DNA of 64,000 nt from Aliivibrio fischeri ATCC 7744 = JCM 18803 = DSM 507. GTDB taxonomy: Bacteria; Pseudomonadota; Gammaproteobacteria; Enterobacterales; Vibrionaceae. The position numbers and the translations under genes are program-made. The stretch lies in NCBI RefSeq assembly GCF_023983475.1, contig NZ_CP092712.1, positions 62,001 through 126,000 on the forward strand, given 5' to 3'. Shown in pieces: positions 19,078-28,336 of the stretch (position 1 is the first letter of the stretch; each line of letters begins with the position of its first letter). Under the pieces are notes generated by a model. That model did not search any database. It was not told where the DNA came from and saw nothing but the letters and a program-made list of their open reading frames with translations.

Positions 19078-19140
19078 AGAAAAATAATAACAACCTCTTT
19101 ATCTCTCCCATTTCCCCACCTTACTTAAGGTGGGGTTTTT
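19078..19140 (+). ncRNA. Small RNA downstream of spf (VSsrna24-like)
   Basis: A strong terminator, CCCCACCTTA-CT-TAAGGTGGGG plus five T residues (19114-19140), lies 320 nt after Spot 42 with no gene before it. A possible promoter TTGGAT (19042-19047), 17-bp spacer, CATGAT (19065-19070) would start an RNA near 19078, about 60 nt long. From memory, a ~60-nt sRNA called VSsrna24 was reported about 262 nt downstream of spf in Aliivibrio salmonicida; the position and size here fit very well. Target and function are not visible in the sequence. Confidence 0.65.
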
Positions 19141-19195
19141 ATTTCCCCAAAACTAATGAATTACTCATCGGAGTGGGTAATAGTGCTAAATAGGG

Positions 19196-19843
19196 TTATT
19201 CAGCATCCAGATCTTCGATGAATTCATCATCTAGCTCAAAAGCAGGTGCAAACCACTCATCTAATTTAGCGCGCAGCTTATCAACACCAATGCCTTTTAA
19301 AGATGAAAACGCATCAACTTCAACTTCACCACCAAAATCAACAGCAGCTTCACGAACTTTAAGCACCTGTGCTTTACGAGCACCGCTTTTCAGCTTGTCT
19401 GCTTTCGTTAATAGGATCTGTACTGGGATATTTTGGTCTACAGCCCAGAAAACAAGTTGTTGGTCGATGTCTTTTAGTGGATGACGAATATCCATTAACA
19501 CAACCAAGCCTTGTAAACATTGACGTTTTTGTAGGTATTCACCTAACGATTTCTGCCATTTCTTTTTCATCTCAAGTGGTACTTGAGCGAAACCATATCC
19601 CGGTAAATCAACGATATGACAGTTTTCTTCAACTTTAAACAAGTTAATAAGCTGAGTACGACCAGGTGTTTTAGAAGTCTTTGCTAGGCTTTTCTGGTTG
19701 GTTAAGCGATTTAATGCGCTTGATTTACCCGCATTAGAACGGCCAGCGAAGGCAACTTCAATACCTTCATCTTCAGGTAGATGGCGAATATCTGGTGCAC
19801 TCGTAATGAAATGCGTCTTTTGGTAGTGAATAGTTTTGCTCAC
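19196..19843 (-). CDS. engB: EngB/YihA ribosome-biogenesis GTPase
   Basis: 215 residues, a single TRAFAC-class G domain. G1 is GRSNAGKSS, the G2 region is [13 protein letters not shown]3 is [11 protein letters not shown] and G4 is TKADK; the SAK-like G5 is replaced by the family's FSSLKG. EngB (YsxC) is essential and acts in late 50S subunit assembly. The acidic tail ([11 protein letters not shown]) is typical for gammaproteobacteria. It converges on the spf/sRNA region, the normal polA-spf-engB arrangement. The ATG at 19843 gives the standard opening [15 protein letters not shown]. Confidence 0.97.
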   Translation of the reverse strand: MSKTIHYQKTHFITSAPDIRHLPEDEGIEVAFAGRSNAGKSSALNRLTNQKSLAKTSKTPGRTQLINLFKVEENCHIVDLPGYGFAQVPLEMKKKWQKSLGEYLQKRQCLQGLVVLMDIRHPLKDIDQQLVFWAVDQNIPVQILLTKADKLKSGARKAQVLKVREAAVDFGGEVEVDAFSSLKGIGVDKLRAKLDEWFAPAFELDDEFIEDLDAE

Positions 19844-20131
19844 TGGTTAACTCCGTCTCGACTAAAACCAAGCTGTAGATAATGATCCAAGTTGGATTAT
19901 TGTAGTCAGCTGATTACTTTTTTGTGAAAATGTGTAAAATAACCGCATCAAGTTAGTCATTATTAACTTTTTAGTGACAAACTTAGAATGAAAACGGTAA
20001 AGGCCGCTCATTGTATCATGCTGTAGCCAATTTAGAGCGGTACTGGAAGCTTAATATCCAACACAATGTAAATAAATCTTGTTAAAAAGAGTAACTCATT
20101 GTGCAGGAACGATAATAATAAATGGAATGTC

Positions 20132-20749
20132 ATGAAAAAATTAGCGCTGATATTAACTCTCCTAGCTAGTTGCTCAACATGGGCTCAAGGAGATATCGAA
20201 GCTGGGAAGCAAAAATCTGCAACATGTGCCGCTTGTCATGGTCAAGAAGGCAACAGTACTTTGACTCAATATCCGAATATTGCAGGCCAACACGCCGGCT
20301 ATCTTGAGAAGCAACTTAAAGAATTTAAGTTAGGAATGGAAACTCAAGGTAAGCAAGGTCGTCTAGAGCCAGTAATGAGTGGTATGGCAATGCCATTAAC
20401 AGAGCAAGATATTATGGATTTATCAGCCTATTTTGCCTCGTTACCAATGGCTGACAATACAACACCAGAAGAGGTGATTCCAGAAGGTAAAGCCTTGTAT
20501 TTAGCGGGTGATATGGAGCGTGGTATTACTGCGTGTGTTGCATGTCATGGTCCTCGTGGTAACGGTACATCACTATCTGGCTTCCCTAAAATCTCTGGTC
20601 AACATGCTGATTATGTGAAAGCACAACTAGAGAAATTCCGTTCAGCAGATCGTGCAAATGATATGAATGCAATGATGCGTGATATTGCGAAAAAACTGAC
20701 TGATGAAGACATTGATACGTTATCGAAATATGTGGGTGGACTGCATTAA
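20132..20749 (+). CDS. Dihaem cytochrome c4
   Basis: 205 residues from the ATG at 20132. A GTG frame extends 11 residues upstream, but the ATG begins a proper signal peptide (MKKLALILTLLASCSTWAQG) cut near residue 20. The mature protein has two cytochrome c domains with CAACH (32-36) and CVACH haem sites and distal methionines in GMAMPL and DMNAMM. Cytochrome c4 is a periplasmic, membrane-associated electron carrier to terminal oxidases, commonly cbb3. It is divergent from engB, as in other vibrios and pseudomonads. A terminator follows at 20790. Confidence 0.95.
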   Translation: MKKLALILTLLASCSTWAQGDIEAGKQKSATCAACHGQEGNSTLTQYPNIAGQHAGYLEKQLKEFKLGMETQGKQGRLEPVMSGMAMPLTEQDIMDLSAYFASLPMADNTTPEEVIPEGKALYLAGDMERGITACVACHGPRGNGTSLSGFPKISGQHADYVKAQLEKFRSADRANDMNAMMRDIAKKLTDEDIDTLSKYVGGLH

Positions 20750-20789
20750 TTTAATGTAATTCGCATCATCATTACGTCTAAATTTAAAG

Positions 20790-20816
20790 AAGCAGCTCTC
20801 GTAGCTGTTTTTTTTA
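20790..20816 (+). terminator. Terminator after cytochrome c4
   Basis: AGCAGCT-CTCGT-AGCTGTTT hairpin followed by a long T-run. Confidence 0.8.
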
Positions 20817-20903
20817 TTAAAAAATCGGTTAAAACGATTATCTTTGCACCAGTATCGGGTATACTTCCCGCCCTAGAATTTTCAGGTAGTGGAGTGGGTT
20901 CAC

Positions 20904-21545
20904 ATGCAATCTTGCCCTTTGTGTCAACATTCTAAGGCTGATGATTTCCATCAAGATAAGCGACGTCGATATTATCGATGCCAGCAATGTCATCTTGTTT
21001 ATGTGGATGAGTCTGACCGTTTAGATGCAGAGAACGAAAAAGCTCACTATGACCTCCATGAAAATAATCTTGACGATGAAGGGTATAGAACCTTCTTATC
21101 ACGATTTGCAGAGCCTTTGTTGTCACGTGTTGGTGAGACACCTCAACAAGGACTAGACTTTGGGTGTGGTCCTGGACCTTTACTTGCTCATATGATGAGA
21201 GAGGTCGGTCACCACGTCGAACTCTATGATATTTATTACGCCCCAGATAAGAGCGTGCTGAATAAGCAGTATGACTTCGTCAGTTGTACAGAAGCTGTTG
21301 AGCATTTTTATCAACCTCAAAACGAACTGGAATTGTTATTGAGCTTGGTAAAACCTGGAGGTTGGTTAGGTATCATGACGAAACTAGCCAGGGACGAAAG
21401 CGCGTTTGCCACTTGGCATTACAAAAATGATTTAACCCATGTCAGCTTTTTTAGCATTGAAACCTTTAAGTTTATTGCCAAGCAATATCAACTTGAACTG
21501 GAGTTTGTTGGAAAAGATGTCATTTTACTGAGGAAAACCCAGTAA
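20904..21545 (+). CDS. Zinc-ribbon plus class I SAM-dependent methyltransferase
   Basis: 213 residues from the ATG at 20904, which has GGAG 9 nt upstream; a GTG at 20889 would add five residues. The N-terminus carries a CPLC...CQQC zinc ribbon (about 4-32). A Rossmann methyltransferase domain follows, with motif I GLDFGCGPGPLL and the CTEAVEHF segment. This architecture (ribbon plus methyltransferase) is common among uncharacterised enzymes; substrate unknown. Its TAA overlaps the yihI ATG by one base (TAATG), so it is the first gene of an operon with yihI and the DUF2489 gene. The conserved pairing with yihI hints at a ribosome- or RNA-related role, but this is inference. Confidence 0.85.
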   Translation: MQSCPLCQHSKADDFHQDKRRRYYRCQQCHLVYVDESDRLDAENEKAHYDLHENNLDDEGYRTFLSRFAEPLLSRVGETPQQGLDFGCGPGPLLAHMMREVGHHVELYDIYYAPDKSVLNKQYDFVSCTEAVEHFYQPQNELELLLSLVKPGGWLGIMTKLARDESAFATWHYKNDLTHVSFFSIETFKFIAKQYQLELEFVGKDVILLRKTQ

Positions 21546-22090
21546 TGAGCCGTATTAAAAAAGCCCGTAAGCCGGGAATGTCGAGCCAACCAGTTGTTGT
21601 TACTCGTAACCGTACAGACCGTGATGTTGAAAGTCGTGAACTTAAGCGTAAAAGAAAACGTAAAGGTCTAAAAGCCGGTGCTCGTAATGCAGAAAGCAAC
21701 GCAGAGCAAGCTCGTCGTAATGCACAGAAAAAAGATCCACGTATTGGTAGTAAAAAACCAATTCAGCTAGTTGTTGATGCAAAGCAAAAAACAACTAAGC
21801 AAGAACGTCGTCTGACTAACGAGCAAGAACTAGCAATGTTAGAAAATGATGCGCAACTAATGGTTCTTTTAGATCGTCTAGACAGTGGTGAGAACCTAGG
21901 TACTGGTCTACAGAAATATGTAGATGAAAAACTGGCTCGCATTGAACACCTAATGGGTCGTTTAGGTCTATTAGATGACGAAGAGCCTGAAGAAATTGAA
22001 GAGTTCCCAGAGTTCGCAGAGCGTAAAGCAAAAAGCGATGATGATCTTCTAGCGGAATTTGATGACTTCAATATGGATGATTTTAAATAA
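21545..22090 (+). CDS. yihI: Der GTPase-activating protein YihI
   Basis: 181 residues. YihI stimulates the GTPase Der (EngA) and so tunes 50S ribosome assembly. It has the usual two-part layout: a very basic, disordered N-terminal half (RKARKPG, KRKRKRKGLKAGARN, RIGSKKPI) and an acidic C-terminal half with ELAMLENDAQL and GEEL-like helices ending DDFNMDDFK. It begins on the last base of the upstream methyltransferase stop and is 2 bp from the next gene, indicating an operon. Low complexity is a family trait, not an artefact. Confidence 0.95.
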   Translation: MSRIKKARKPGMSSQPVVVTRNRTDRDVESRELKRKRKRKGLKAGARNAESNAEQARRNAQKKDPRIGSKKPIQLVVDAKQKTTKQERRLTNEQELAMLENDAQLMVLLDRLDSGENLGTGLQKYVDEKLARIEHLMGRLGLLDDEEPEEIEEFPEFAERKAKSDDDLLAEFDDFNMDDFK

Positions 22091-22092
22091 TT

Positions 22093-22584
22093 ATGTCTAC
22101 AGTAACCCTGTTAGCACTGCTTGGTGGTGCAATTATTCTTGCGTTAGCCGGTTATGCTGGCAGTTTACTGATGAAGTTAAAAAAGCAAAAAGAACTGCAA
22201 GAACAACATAGAAAATTGGCGATACAGAAACGTAACGCCAATATTTTTGAGAATGTGGTATTACTTTGCCAAGCCGGTCTTCAAGACCGATGTGATTTCT
22301 CAGAGCTCTCTATTCGTTTGTACTGCATCATGGATTATCTGCAAGAAGATGAACGTATTGATGTAGAAAAAGAATACCCAGCATTATCTGAGTTATACCA
22401 TGTTGTTAAAGACATGGCGCGTGGCGATGAAAGACAAGAACTCGCAAAAAAAGATCGAATGAAAGATAACTTGGTTCGAACTAAAGCGGAAGCTCGCCTA
22501 CAAGATGCGATTAAAGAAGAGATTCAACAATTACATGATCGCGTTAAACCACTGAATCAAAATATTGATATTAAAATGATCTGA
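22093..22584 (+). CDS. DUF2489 membrane-anchored protein
   Basis: 163 residues with one N-terminal membrane segment (about 5-28: LLALLGGAIILALAGYAGSLL) and a charged helical cytoplasmic part. I recognise it as the DUF2489 family that sits between yihI and hemN in vibrios. The conserved core includes LCQAGLQDRCDFSELSIRL and the DMARGDERQELAKKDRM segment. No enzymatic motif is visible and the function is unknown. It lies 2 bp after yihI, in the same operon. Confidence 0.85.
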   Translation: MSTVTLLALLGGAIILALAGYAGSLLMKLKKQKELQEQHRKLAIQKRNANIFENVVLLCQAGLQDRCDFSELSIRLYCIMDYLQEDERIDVEKEYPALSELYHVVKDMARGDERQELAKKDRMKDNLVRTKAEARLQDAIKEEIQQLHDRVKPLNQNIDIKMI

Positions 22585-22692
22585 TCGACACTTCTATTTA
22601 CTACTGCATTGAAGTCATCGGCTTTATGAAGCAGATGTTTTATGATGCAGGGTAATCGTGTCAGTGCAGATATAAAGAGATGGAAGTAAGTC

Positions 22693-24066
22693 ATGTCAAA
22701 TCAACAAATAGTATGGGACCAAGAGATCATTGAGAAGTATAACTACTCAGGTCCGCGTTACACCTCTTACCCAACAGCTTTAGAGTTCCACGAAGCGTAT
22801 ACTCCTGCTGAATTTGATATGGCATGTACTCAGTATCCTGAGCGCCCACTTTCTCTTTATATCCACATCCCGTTTTGTCACAAACTGTGCTACTTCTGTG
22901 GCTGTAATAAGGTGATCACTCGTCATCACCATAAAGCGGATATTTACCTTGATTCACTAGAACTTGAAATTCGTCAACGTGCGGCACTATTTACGGATCG
23001 TAAAGTAACGCAATTGCACTTTGGTGGCGGTACACCAACGTTTCTAACTAAAGTTCAATTCACTCGTTTAATGACTTTATTACGTGGTGAATTCCAGTTT
23101 GAAGATGGCGCTGAAATCAGTATCGAAGTTGACCCTCGTGAAATCGAATTGGATATGCTGGATCACTTACGTGATGAAGGGTTCAATCGTTTAAGTATTG
23201 GTGTTCAAGATTTCAATAAAGAAGTACAGCAGTTGGTTAACCGCGACCAAGATGAAGACTTCATTATTCAGATGGTACAACGTGCTAAGGATCTTGGCTT
23301 CCGCTCAACGAACCTTGATTTAATCTACGGCTTACCAAAGCAATCTGCTGATTCACTAGCTAATACGATCAAACGTGTACTAGAGATGGAACCGGGTCGT
23401 CTATCTGTATTTAACTATGCGCACATGCCAACTCTGTTTGCTGCTCAACGTAAAATTAAAGATGCCGATCTACCTGCGCCAGCTGAAAAGCTAGTAATGC
23501 TTCAAGAGACGATTGAAACATTAACAGGTGCTGGCTATCAATTCATCGGTATGGATCACTTTGCTTTACCTGATGATGAATTGGCTGTGGCGCAGCGTGA
23601 AGGGGTTCTTCACCGTAATTTCCAAGGTTACACTACCCAAGGTGAGTGTGACTTATTAGGTATGGGTGTATCAGCGATTTCAATGATTGGTGATAGCTAC
23701 GCTCAGAATAAGAAAGATCTAAAAGAATATTACGCACAAGTTGATGAACAGCGTCATGCTTTATGGCGTGGTGTGGCTTTAGATAGTGATGATTTAATTC
23801 GCCGTGAAGTGATTAAACAACTGATTTGTAACTTCACTCTAGATACCAAAGCGATTGAAGCAGAGTTTAATTTAGACTTTGATACGTACTTTGCTGAAGA
23901 CATTAAATTACTGCAAACTTTCATTAATGATGAGTTAGTGACGATGCATGAAGGTCGTATTGATGTTGAGCTTCGTGGCCGTCTTCTGATCCGTAATATC
24001 TGTATGTGTTTTGATAAGTACTTACGTGATCGTGCTCGTCAGCAGCAGTTTTCGAGAGTTATCTAA
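22693..24066 (+). CDS. hemN: Oxygen-independent coproporphyrinogen III oxidase
   Basis: 457 residues, the same length as E. coli HemN. A radical-SAM enzyme that oxidatively decarboxylates two propionates of coproporphyrinogen III when oxygen is absent. The 4Fe-4S cluster cysteines are C62, C66 and C69 (with C71 of the CGC motif) in HIPFCHKLCYFCGC. YNYSGPRYTSYPTA, GGGTPTF and LDLIYGLPKQ are conserved. It is the anaerobic counterpart in the haem pathway also represented by hemCD at the window start. No clear FNR box was seen upstream. It reads into a tandem array whose first unit carries its terminator. Confidence 0.98.
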   Translation: MSNQQIVWDQEIIEKYNYSGPRYTSYPTALEFHEAYTPAEFDMACTQYPERPLSLYIHIPFCHKLCYFCGCNKVITRHHHKADIYLDSLELEIRQRAALFTDRKVTQLHFGGGTPTFLTKVQFTRLMTLLRGEFQFEDGAEISIEVDPREIELDMLDHLRDEGFNRLSIGVQDFNKEVQQLVNRDQDEDFIIQMVQRAKDLGFRSTNLDLIYGLPKQSADSLANTIKRVLEMEPGRLSVFNYAHMPTLFAAQRKIKDADLPAPAEKLVMLQETIETLTGAGYQFIGMDHFALPDDELAVAQREGVLHRNFQGYTTQGECDLLGMGVSAISMIGDSYAQNKKDLKEYYAQVDEQRHALWRGVALDSDDLIRREVIKQLICNFTLDTKAIEAEFNLDFDTYFAEDIKLLQTFINDELVTMHEGRIDVELRGRLLIRNICMCFDKYLRDRARQQQFSRVI

Positions 24067-24070
24067 GCGT

Positions 24071-25320
24071 AGGGACGAGAAGCGAGTGCGGACTTCGTCC
24101 TTAAGGGGCGAGTAAGAGCATTGTGATTTGTTTGCAAATTTGAAACCGTAGGTGTTTATGCACCTGCGGTTTTTTGTTTTTAAGAGCAAGGTTTCAGAGC
24201 GCTTCGCTTTCAGGATTGGTTATTTTTTAGCTTTGGGTATTAGCAACCCCCTCTAACTCCCCCTTGTATTAGCTTGATCGATTTAAATGATTCAGCGTTA
24301 AAGGGGGAGAACCCTCTTTGGTGCTGTAATTACAACGATTACAATACTGTTCCTCCCCTTGAGAGAGAAACTAATGAGATTAGTAATGTTGATATAAGGG
24401 GAGGCTAGGAGGGGTTGGTAAGGAATAACTAGAGACGAGATACGAGTGCGGACTTCGTCCTTAAGGGGCGAGTAAGAGCATTGTGATTTGTTTGCAAATT
24501 TGAAACCGTAGGTGTTTATGCACCTGCGGTTTTTTGTTTTTAAGAGCAAGGTTTCAGAGCGCTTCGCTTTCAGGATTGGTTATTTCTAGCCTTGGTACTA
24601 GCAACCCCCTCTAACTCCCCCTTGTATTAGCTTGATCGATTTAAATGATTCAGCGTTAAAGGGGAAGAACCATCTTTGGTGCTGTAATTACAACGATGAC
24701 AATACTGTTCCTCCCCTTGAGAGAGAAACTAATGAGATTAGTAATGTTGATATAAGGGGAGGTTAGGAGGGGTTGGTAAGGAATAACTAGAGACGAGATA
24801 CGAGTACGGACTTCGTCCTTAAGGGGCGAGTAAGAGCATTGCGACTTGTTTGCAAATTTGAAACCGTAGGTGTTAATGCACCTGCGGTTTTTTGTTTTTA
24901 AGAGCAAGGTTTCAGGGCGCTTCGCTTGCAGGTCTCAGGATTGATTATTTTTAGTTTTGGGTATTAGCAACCCCCTCTAACTCCCCCTTGTATTAGCTTG
25001 ATCGATTTAAATGATTCAGTGTTAAAGGGGGAGAACCACCTTTGGTGCTGTAATTGTAACGATTACAATACTGTTCCTCCCCTTGAGAGAGAAACTAATG
25101 AGATTAGTAATGTTGATATAAGGGGAGGTTAGGAGGGGTTGGTAAGGAGTAACTAGAGACGAGACACGAGTACGGACTTCGCCTTTAAGGGACGAGTAAG
25201 AGCAAGGTTTCAGGACGCTTTGCTTGCAGGCTTCAGGTATTGTTATTTTCTGTTTTGTGCAGTGATTACAGCGAGTACCCCTGAACCCTTTAAGGAAGCT
25301 TGCGACCGATCTGAACCCTG
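24071..25320. repeat. Tandem array of about 360-bp repeats after hemN (3 full units plus a partial)
   Basis: The landmark GACTTCGTCC recurs at 24091, 24451 and 24809, and a diverged copy at 25175, giving periods of 360, 358 and 366 bp. The first three units are nearly identical. Each holds a terminator hairpin (AACCGTAGGTG/CACCTGCGGTT plus T-run; 24143-24175 is the first), a CCCCCTCTAACTCCCCC module and a CCTCCCC...GGGGAGG module ending GGAGGGGTTGG. The fourth copy loses the terminator. No gene is present; two identical 83-residue minus-strand frames are by-products of the repeat. It looks like tandem amplification of an intergenic segment including the hemN terminator. Confidence 0.95.
24143..24175 (+). 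terminator. hemN terminator, first of three copies
   Basis: AACCGTAGGTG-TTTATG-CACCTGCGGTT with a long T-run, about 80 bp after the hemN stop. Copies recur in the next two repeat units (near 24503 and 24861). Confidence 0.9.
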
Positions 25321-25323
25321 CTC

Positions 25324-25785
25324 TTAAGGCTTCACATTACGACTAATAGGATTCTGCAGCGAGATCAGCGTCTCCGTCGATTGCACTTCTTCAATCGCTT
25401 GAAGTTTATCAATCAACACATATTGCAGCTCTTCAATGCTCTTACACATCAGCTTTACGAAGATGTTGTAAGCACCTGTAGTGTAATAGGCTTCAACCAC
25501 TTCCTCTAAGGCATCGAGTTTCGCTAAGGCTGAATGATAGTCACGTGCCGCGTATAGGTTAATACCAATAAAGCAGCATACATCGTAGCCTAAGGTTTTT
25601 GGGTTCACGACCACTTCTGTACCTTCAATAATGTTAGCCGCTTTCATTTTTTCAATACGAACATGAATGGTTGCAGGGCTGACATCAAAGCGTTTTGCAA
25701 GTTCAGCGTAAGGGGTTCGAGCATCATTCATTAACGCTTGTAAAATATCTCGGTCGAGATCATCGATTTTGCTGGTTTGGTTCAT
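25324..25785 (-). CDS. asnC: AsnC, Lrp-family transcriptional regulator
   Basis: 153 residues. The N-terminal helix-turn-helix (about 5-60) contains DLDRDILQALMNDARTPYAE and FDVSPATIHVRIEKM, and a RAM/Lrp ligand-binding domain follows. Similarity to E. coli AsnC is strong over the whole length, including ELAKRFDVSP, LGYDVCCFIGI, EAYYTTG and the end STETLISLQNPI. AsnC senses asparagine and activates asnA in E. coli. Here asnA is not adjacent; the divergent neighbour is rsmJ, so the target is not evident from context. Confidence 0.93.
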   Translation of the reverse strand: MNQTSKIDDLDRDILQALMNDARTPYAELAKRFDVSPATIHVRIEKMKAANIIEGTEVVVNPKTLGYDVCCFIGINLYAARDYHSALAKLDALEEVVEAYYTTGAYNIFVKLMCKSIEELQYVLIDKLQAIEEVQSTETLISLQNPISRNVKP

Positions 25786-25925
25786 GATGCATCCTTACAT
25801 AATGGGCAATCTTTAAATTACCTTAAGATAAGAGATTCGGCGAGCACTTTATCTAGTCGTTTTTATTAATATCCATTACCATAGGCACTGACTGTTCCTA
25901 ATTATTAAGCTTGTTGGAGTGCCCT

Positions 25926-26705
25926 GTGCAAATAGCGTTATTGTCTGAAGATCCAAATCGTCAATCTGAGTTAGAGGCCATTGCCGCTCGCTGGGGATTA
26001 AAGCACGATGAAGATAATGTATTTGCGTTGGTATTAACCGATAAACAACTGGAATTGCGTAAACGTGATGAACCAAAACTTGGTGCAATTTTTGTTGATC
26101 TAGTATCGGGAGCAGTGGCTCATCGTCGTAAATTTGGTGGCGGTAAAGGACAATCTATTGCGAAAGCTGTTGGTTTAAACAAAGGTGCGACACCTATTGT
26201 TCTTGATGGGACTGCAGGGTTAGGTCGAGATGCGTTTGTATTGGCATCTCTTGGCTGTAAAGTGCAAATGGTTGAGCGTCATCCTGTTGTTGCCGCATTG
26301 CTGGATGATGGATTAGCTCGAGCAAAACAAGACGCTGAGATAGGCGTGTGGGTTGCTGAGCGCATGTCGTTATTACACGCTTCAAGTCATGATGCATTAG
26401 AGCAATTGATGGCTCAAGATGATTTTGTGCAGCCAGATGTTGTGTATTTAGACCCTATGTATCCGCATCCGGTGAACAAAAAGAAAAGCGCATTAGTAAA
26501 AAAAGAAATGCGTGTCTTCCAATCTTTAGTTGGTGCAGATAATGATGCCGATGCACTGTTGGCACCGGCATTATTGATGGCGACAAAACGAGTGGTCGTT
26601 AAGCGCCCTGATTACGCAGAGTGGTTAGATAATCAAAAACCATCAATGGCGATTGAAACGAAAAAGAACCGTTTCGATGTTTACGTTAATGCCGCGATGG
26701 CTTAA
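25926..26705 (+). CDS. rsmJ: 16S rRNA m2G1516 methyltransferase RsmJ
   Basis: 259 residues from a GTG at 25926, chosen because GGAG lies 6 nt upstream and the result starts [10 protein letters not shown] as in the family; an upstream TTG frame adds only five residues. RsmJ (YhiQ) methylates G1516 of 16S rRNA. Motif I is [16 protein letters not shown], followed by [12 protein letters not shown], and the catalytic-type YLDPMYPH. It sits beside uspA as in E. coli and ends in an interlocked TTAA with the convergent uspA stop. Confidence 0.95.
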   Translation: MQIALLSEDPNRQSELEAIAARWGLKHDEDNVFALVLTDKQLELRKRDEPKLGAIFVDLVSGAVAHRRKFGGGKGQSIAKAVGLNKGATPIVLDGTAGLGRDAFVLASLGCKVQMVERHPVVAALLDDGLARAKQDAEIGVWVAERMSLLHASSHDALEQLMAQDDFVQPDVVYLDPMYPHPVNKKKSALVKKEMRVFQSLVGADNDADALLAPALLMATKRVVVKRPDYAEWLDNQKPSMAIETKKNRFDVYVNAAMA

Positions 26706-27133
26706 TCTTTAAATGGAACCACTAATACATCAATCGGACAGGTATTAATCACTTGTCTGGTTGATGATAGTAATTTACTCCAGAAGTCTTGGTGGTGCCC
26801 ACAGACACAGACCACTAAGTTCACATCAAGATTTTCAATGGCTTCAGTCAATTCATTGCTTAAATCACCACTACTTACCAATGTTTTGTGGATAGGATAA
26901 TCCGCAAATTCCACCAGATGTTTCATCGCTTCTTTTGAGGCTTCCATTGCTTGGTGTTGTGTTTCTGCTAGGTTGATATCAATCAGACCGGTATAAAGCT
27001 CTGCATAGCTAACATCAATATGAATAAAAGAAACTTTAGCATCTAACGCTTTTGCAAGACCAACGGCTTTACTTACTAGTGCCTTGCTCTCTTCTGTTAA
27101 ATCAACAGCAACAAGAATGTGTTGGTAACTCAT
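26702..27133 (-). CDS. uspA: Universal stress protein A
   Basis: 143 residues, one USP domain. The opening [19 protein letters not shown] is typical of UspA. It lacks the G-x2-G-x9-G-S/T ATP loop of the ATP-binding branch, consistent with the UspA branch that does not bind ATP; this is read from sequence only. UspA is a cytoplasmic stress protein induced on growth arrest. Its TAA (26704-26702) overlaps the stop of convergent rsmJ. It is divergent from ftnA, and uspB lies beyond that. Confidence 0.95.
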   Translation of the reverse strand: MSYQHILVAVDLTEESKALVSKAVGLAKALDAKVSFIHIDVSYAELYTGLIDINLAETQHQAMEASKEAMKHLVEFADYPIHKTLVSSGDLSNELTEAIENLDVNLVVCVCGHHQDFWSKLLSSTRQVINTCPIDVLVVPFKD

Positions 27134-27315
27134 GATATATCTCCTTTAAATTCAAAATTGAATTATTTGATAACTATAGATTAGCACCAGAATTGTTCTT
27201 TTTTTGTCGTTTAGATCTCGTTCTGATTGATAGTTATTGATTAATCAAAGAACGAGGGATATATGATATAATTGTTAAAATTTCAGATGAAAATAGCTCA
27301 TAAAGGAATCTAAAA

Positions 27316-27843
27316 ATGTTAGCTCAAACTATGGTTGATCACCTAAATGCACAAATTAATCTAGAATTTTTCTCATCTAATCTATACTTACAGATGAGTG
27401 CTTGGTGTGAAGATAAAGGTTTTGATGGCGCAGCTGAGTTTTTCCGAGCTCACGCAGCGGAAGAAATGGAGCATATGCAACGTTTGTTTACTTATGTTAG
27501 CGAAACCGGTGCAATGCCAATTTTAGGTGCAATTGAAGCACCACAATCGGAATTCTCTGGCCTTGGTGATGTATTTCGTACAACGTTAGAGCATGAGCAA
27601 ATGATCACTCAAGAGATCAACAAATTAGCTCATGTAGCTTTTACTTCTCAAGACTACTCAACGTTTAATTTCCTTCAATGGTATGTTGCTGAGCAGCATG
27701 AAGAAGAAAAATTATTCAAAGGAATTTTAGATAAAATTGACCTAGTAGGTGAAGATGGTAAAGCGCTGTTCTTTATTGATAAAGACCTCGCTGTTTTAGC
27801 TAAATCTGGATCTTCATCTATCATGGATAGTACTGCTGGGTAA
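27316..27843 (+). CDS. ftnA: Non-haem ferritin
   Basis: 175 residues, four-helix bundle with ferroxidase ligands visible: E17 ([11 protein letters not shown]), E50/H53 (EEMEHMQRL), E94 region (LEHEQMIT) and Q127 region ([11 protein letters not shown]). It oxidises Fe(II) and stores it as a mineral in a 24-mer in the cytoplasm. The ATG has AAGGAA upstream. A TATAAT (27267-27272) about 43 bp before the start is a likely -10. Placement between uspA and uspB is usual for vibrios. Confidence 0.96.
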   Translation: MLAQTMVDHLNAQINLEFFSSNLYLQMSAWCEDKGFDGAAEFFRAHAAEEMEHMQRLFTYVSETGAMPILGAIEAPQSEFSGLGDVFRTTLEHEQMITQEINKLAHVAFTSQDYSTFNFLQWYVAEQHEEEKLFKGILDKIDLVGEDGKALFFIDKDLAVLAKSGSSSIMDSTAG

Positions 27844-27949
27844 GCTATACACCAGAAAGTCGTATGCCAACTATGATAAAAAGTAGATGAGGCAGTAAAT
27901 ATAGGTTGTTGCTTATCTAGCACTTTAGACAAGTATGTCGGAGGTGAGT

Positions 27950-28288
27950 ATGATCAGTGGCGACCTAATTTTATTAGCGTTATTTACAGTGACAGGTATT
28001 AATATAATTCGATACCTAAGTACATTAAAAACCCTTCTTTTTGTTATGAGAGAGGCACATCCATTGCTGTATCAGCAGGTTGATGGACGTGGTTTTTTCA
28101 CCACTCATGGAAATTTTGGTAAGCAGACCAAATTACTTCATTATTTATGGCAAGAAGAGTATCTCGATCATCATGATACGCTCTTTGTATTTAAATGTGA
28201 GAAAGCTCGTTATCTATTTATGTTATCTAGTGCGCTACTGGTTGTTAGTGTTGCGGTGTTTTTCTTAGTAATTAGTTTGGGCATCTAG
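27950..28288 (+). CDS. uspB: Universal stress protein B
   Basis: 112 residues from the ATG at 27950, which has a perfect GGAGG 5 nt upstream; an ATG at 27935 lacks such a site. UspB is a small inner-membrane protein with two membrane segments (about 5-22 and 88-110). Conserved [16 protein letters not shown] matches E. coli UspB. In E. coli it is sigma-S dependent and linked to ethanol resistance in stationary phase. It is not homologous to UspA despite the name. Confidence 0.94.
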   Translation: MISGDLILLALFTVTGINIIRYLSTLKTLLFVMREAHPLLYQQVDGRGFFTTHGNFGKQTKLLHYLWQEEYLDHHDTLFVFKCEKARYLFMLSSALLVVSVAVFFLVISLGI

Positions 28289-28336
28289 CGCTGATAATAG
28301 TACACTCCATGCCAATTAAATTTGGGTGAGAGTGTC

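Noticed and set aside
24298-24907. Two identical 83-residue minus-strand frames in the tandem array
   Set aside because: They are the same repeat unit read twice; they cross terminator and palindromic modules and have no coding character.
24071-25320. CRISPR array
   Set aside because: Units are about 360 bp and repeat along their whole length; no short repeat/unique spacer pattern and no cas genes.
27237-27248. FNR box upstream of ftnA (TTGATTAATCAA)
   Set aside because: It is a perfect palindrome but the two halves are 2 bp apart instead of the 4 bp required for FNR.
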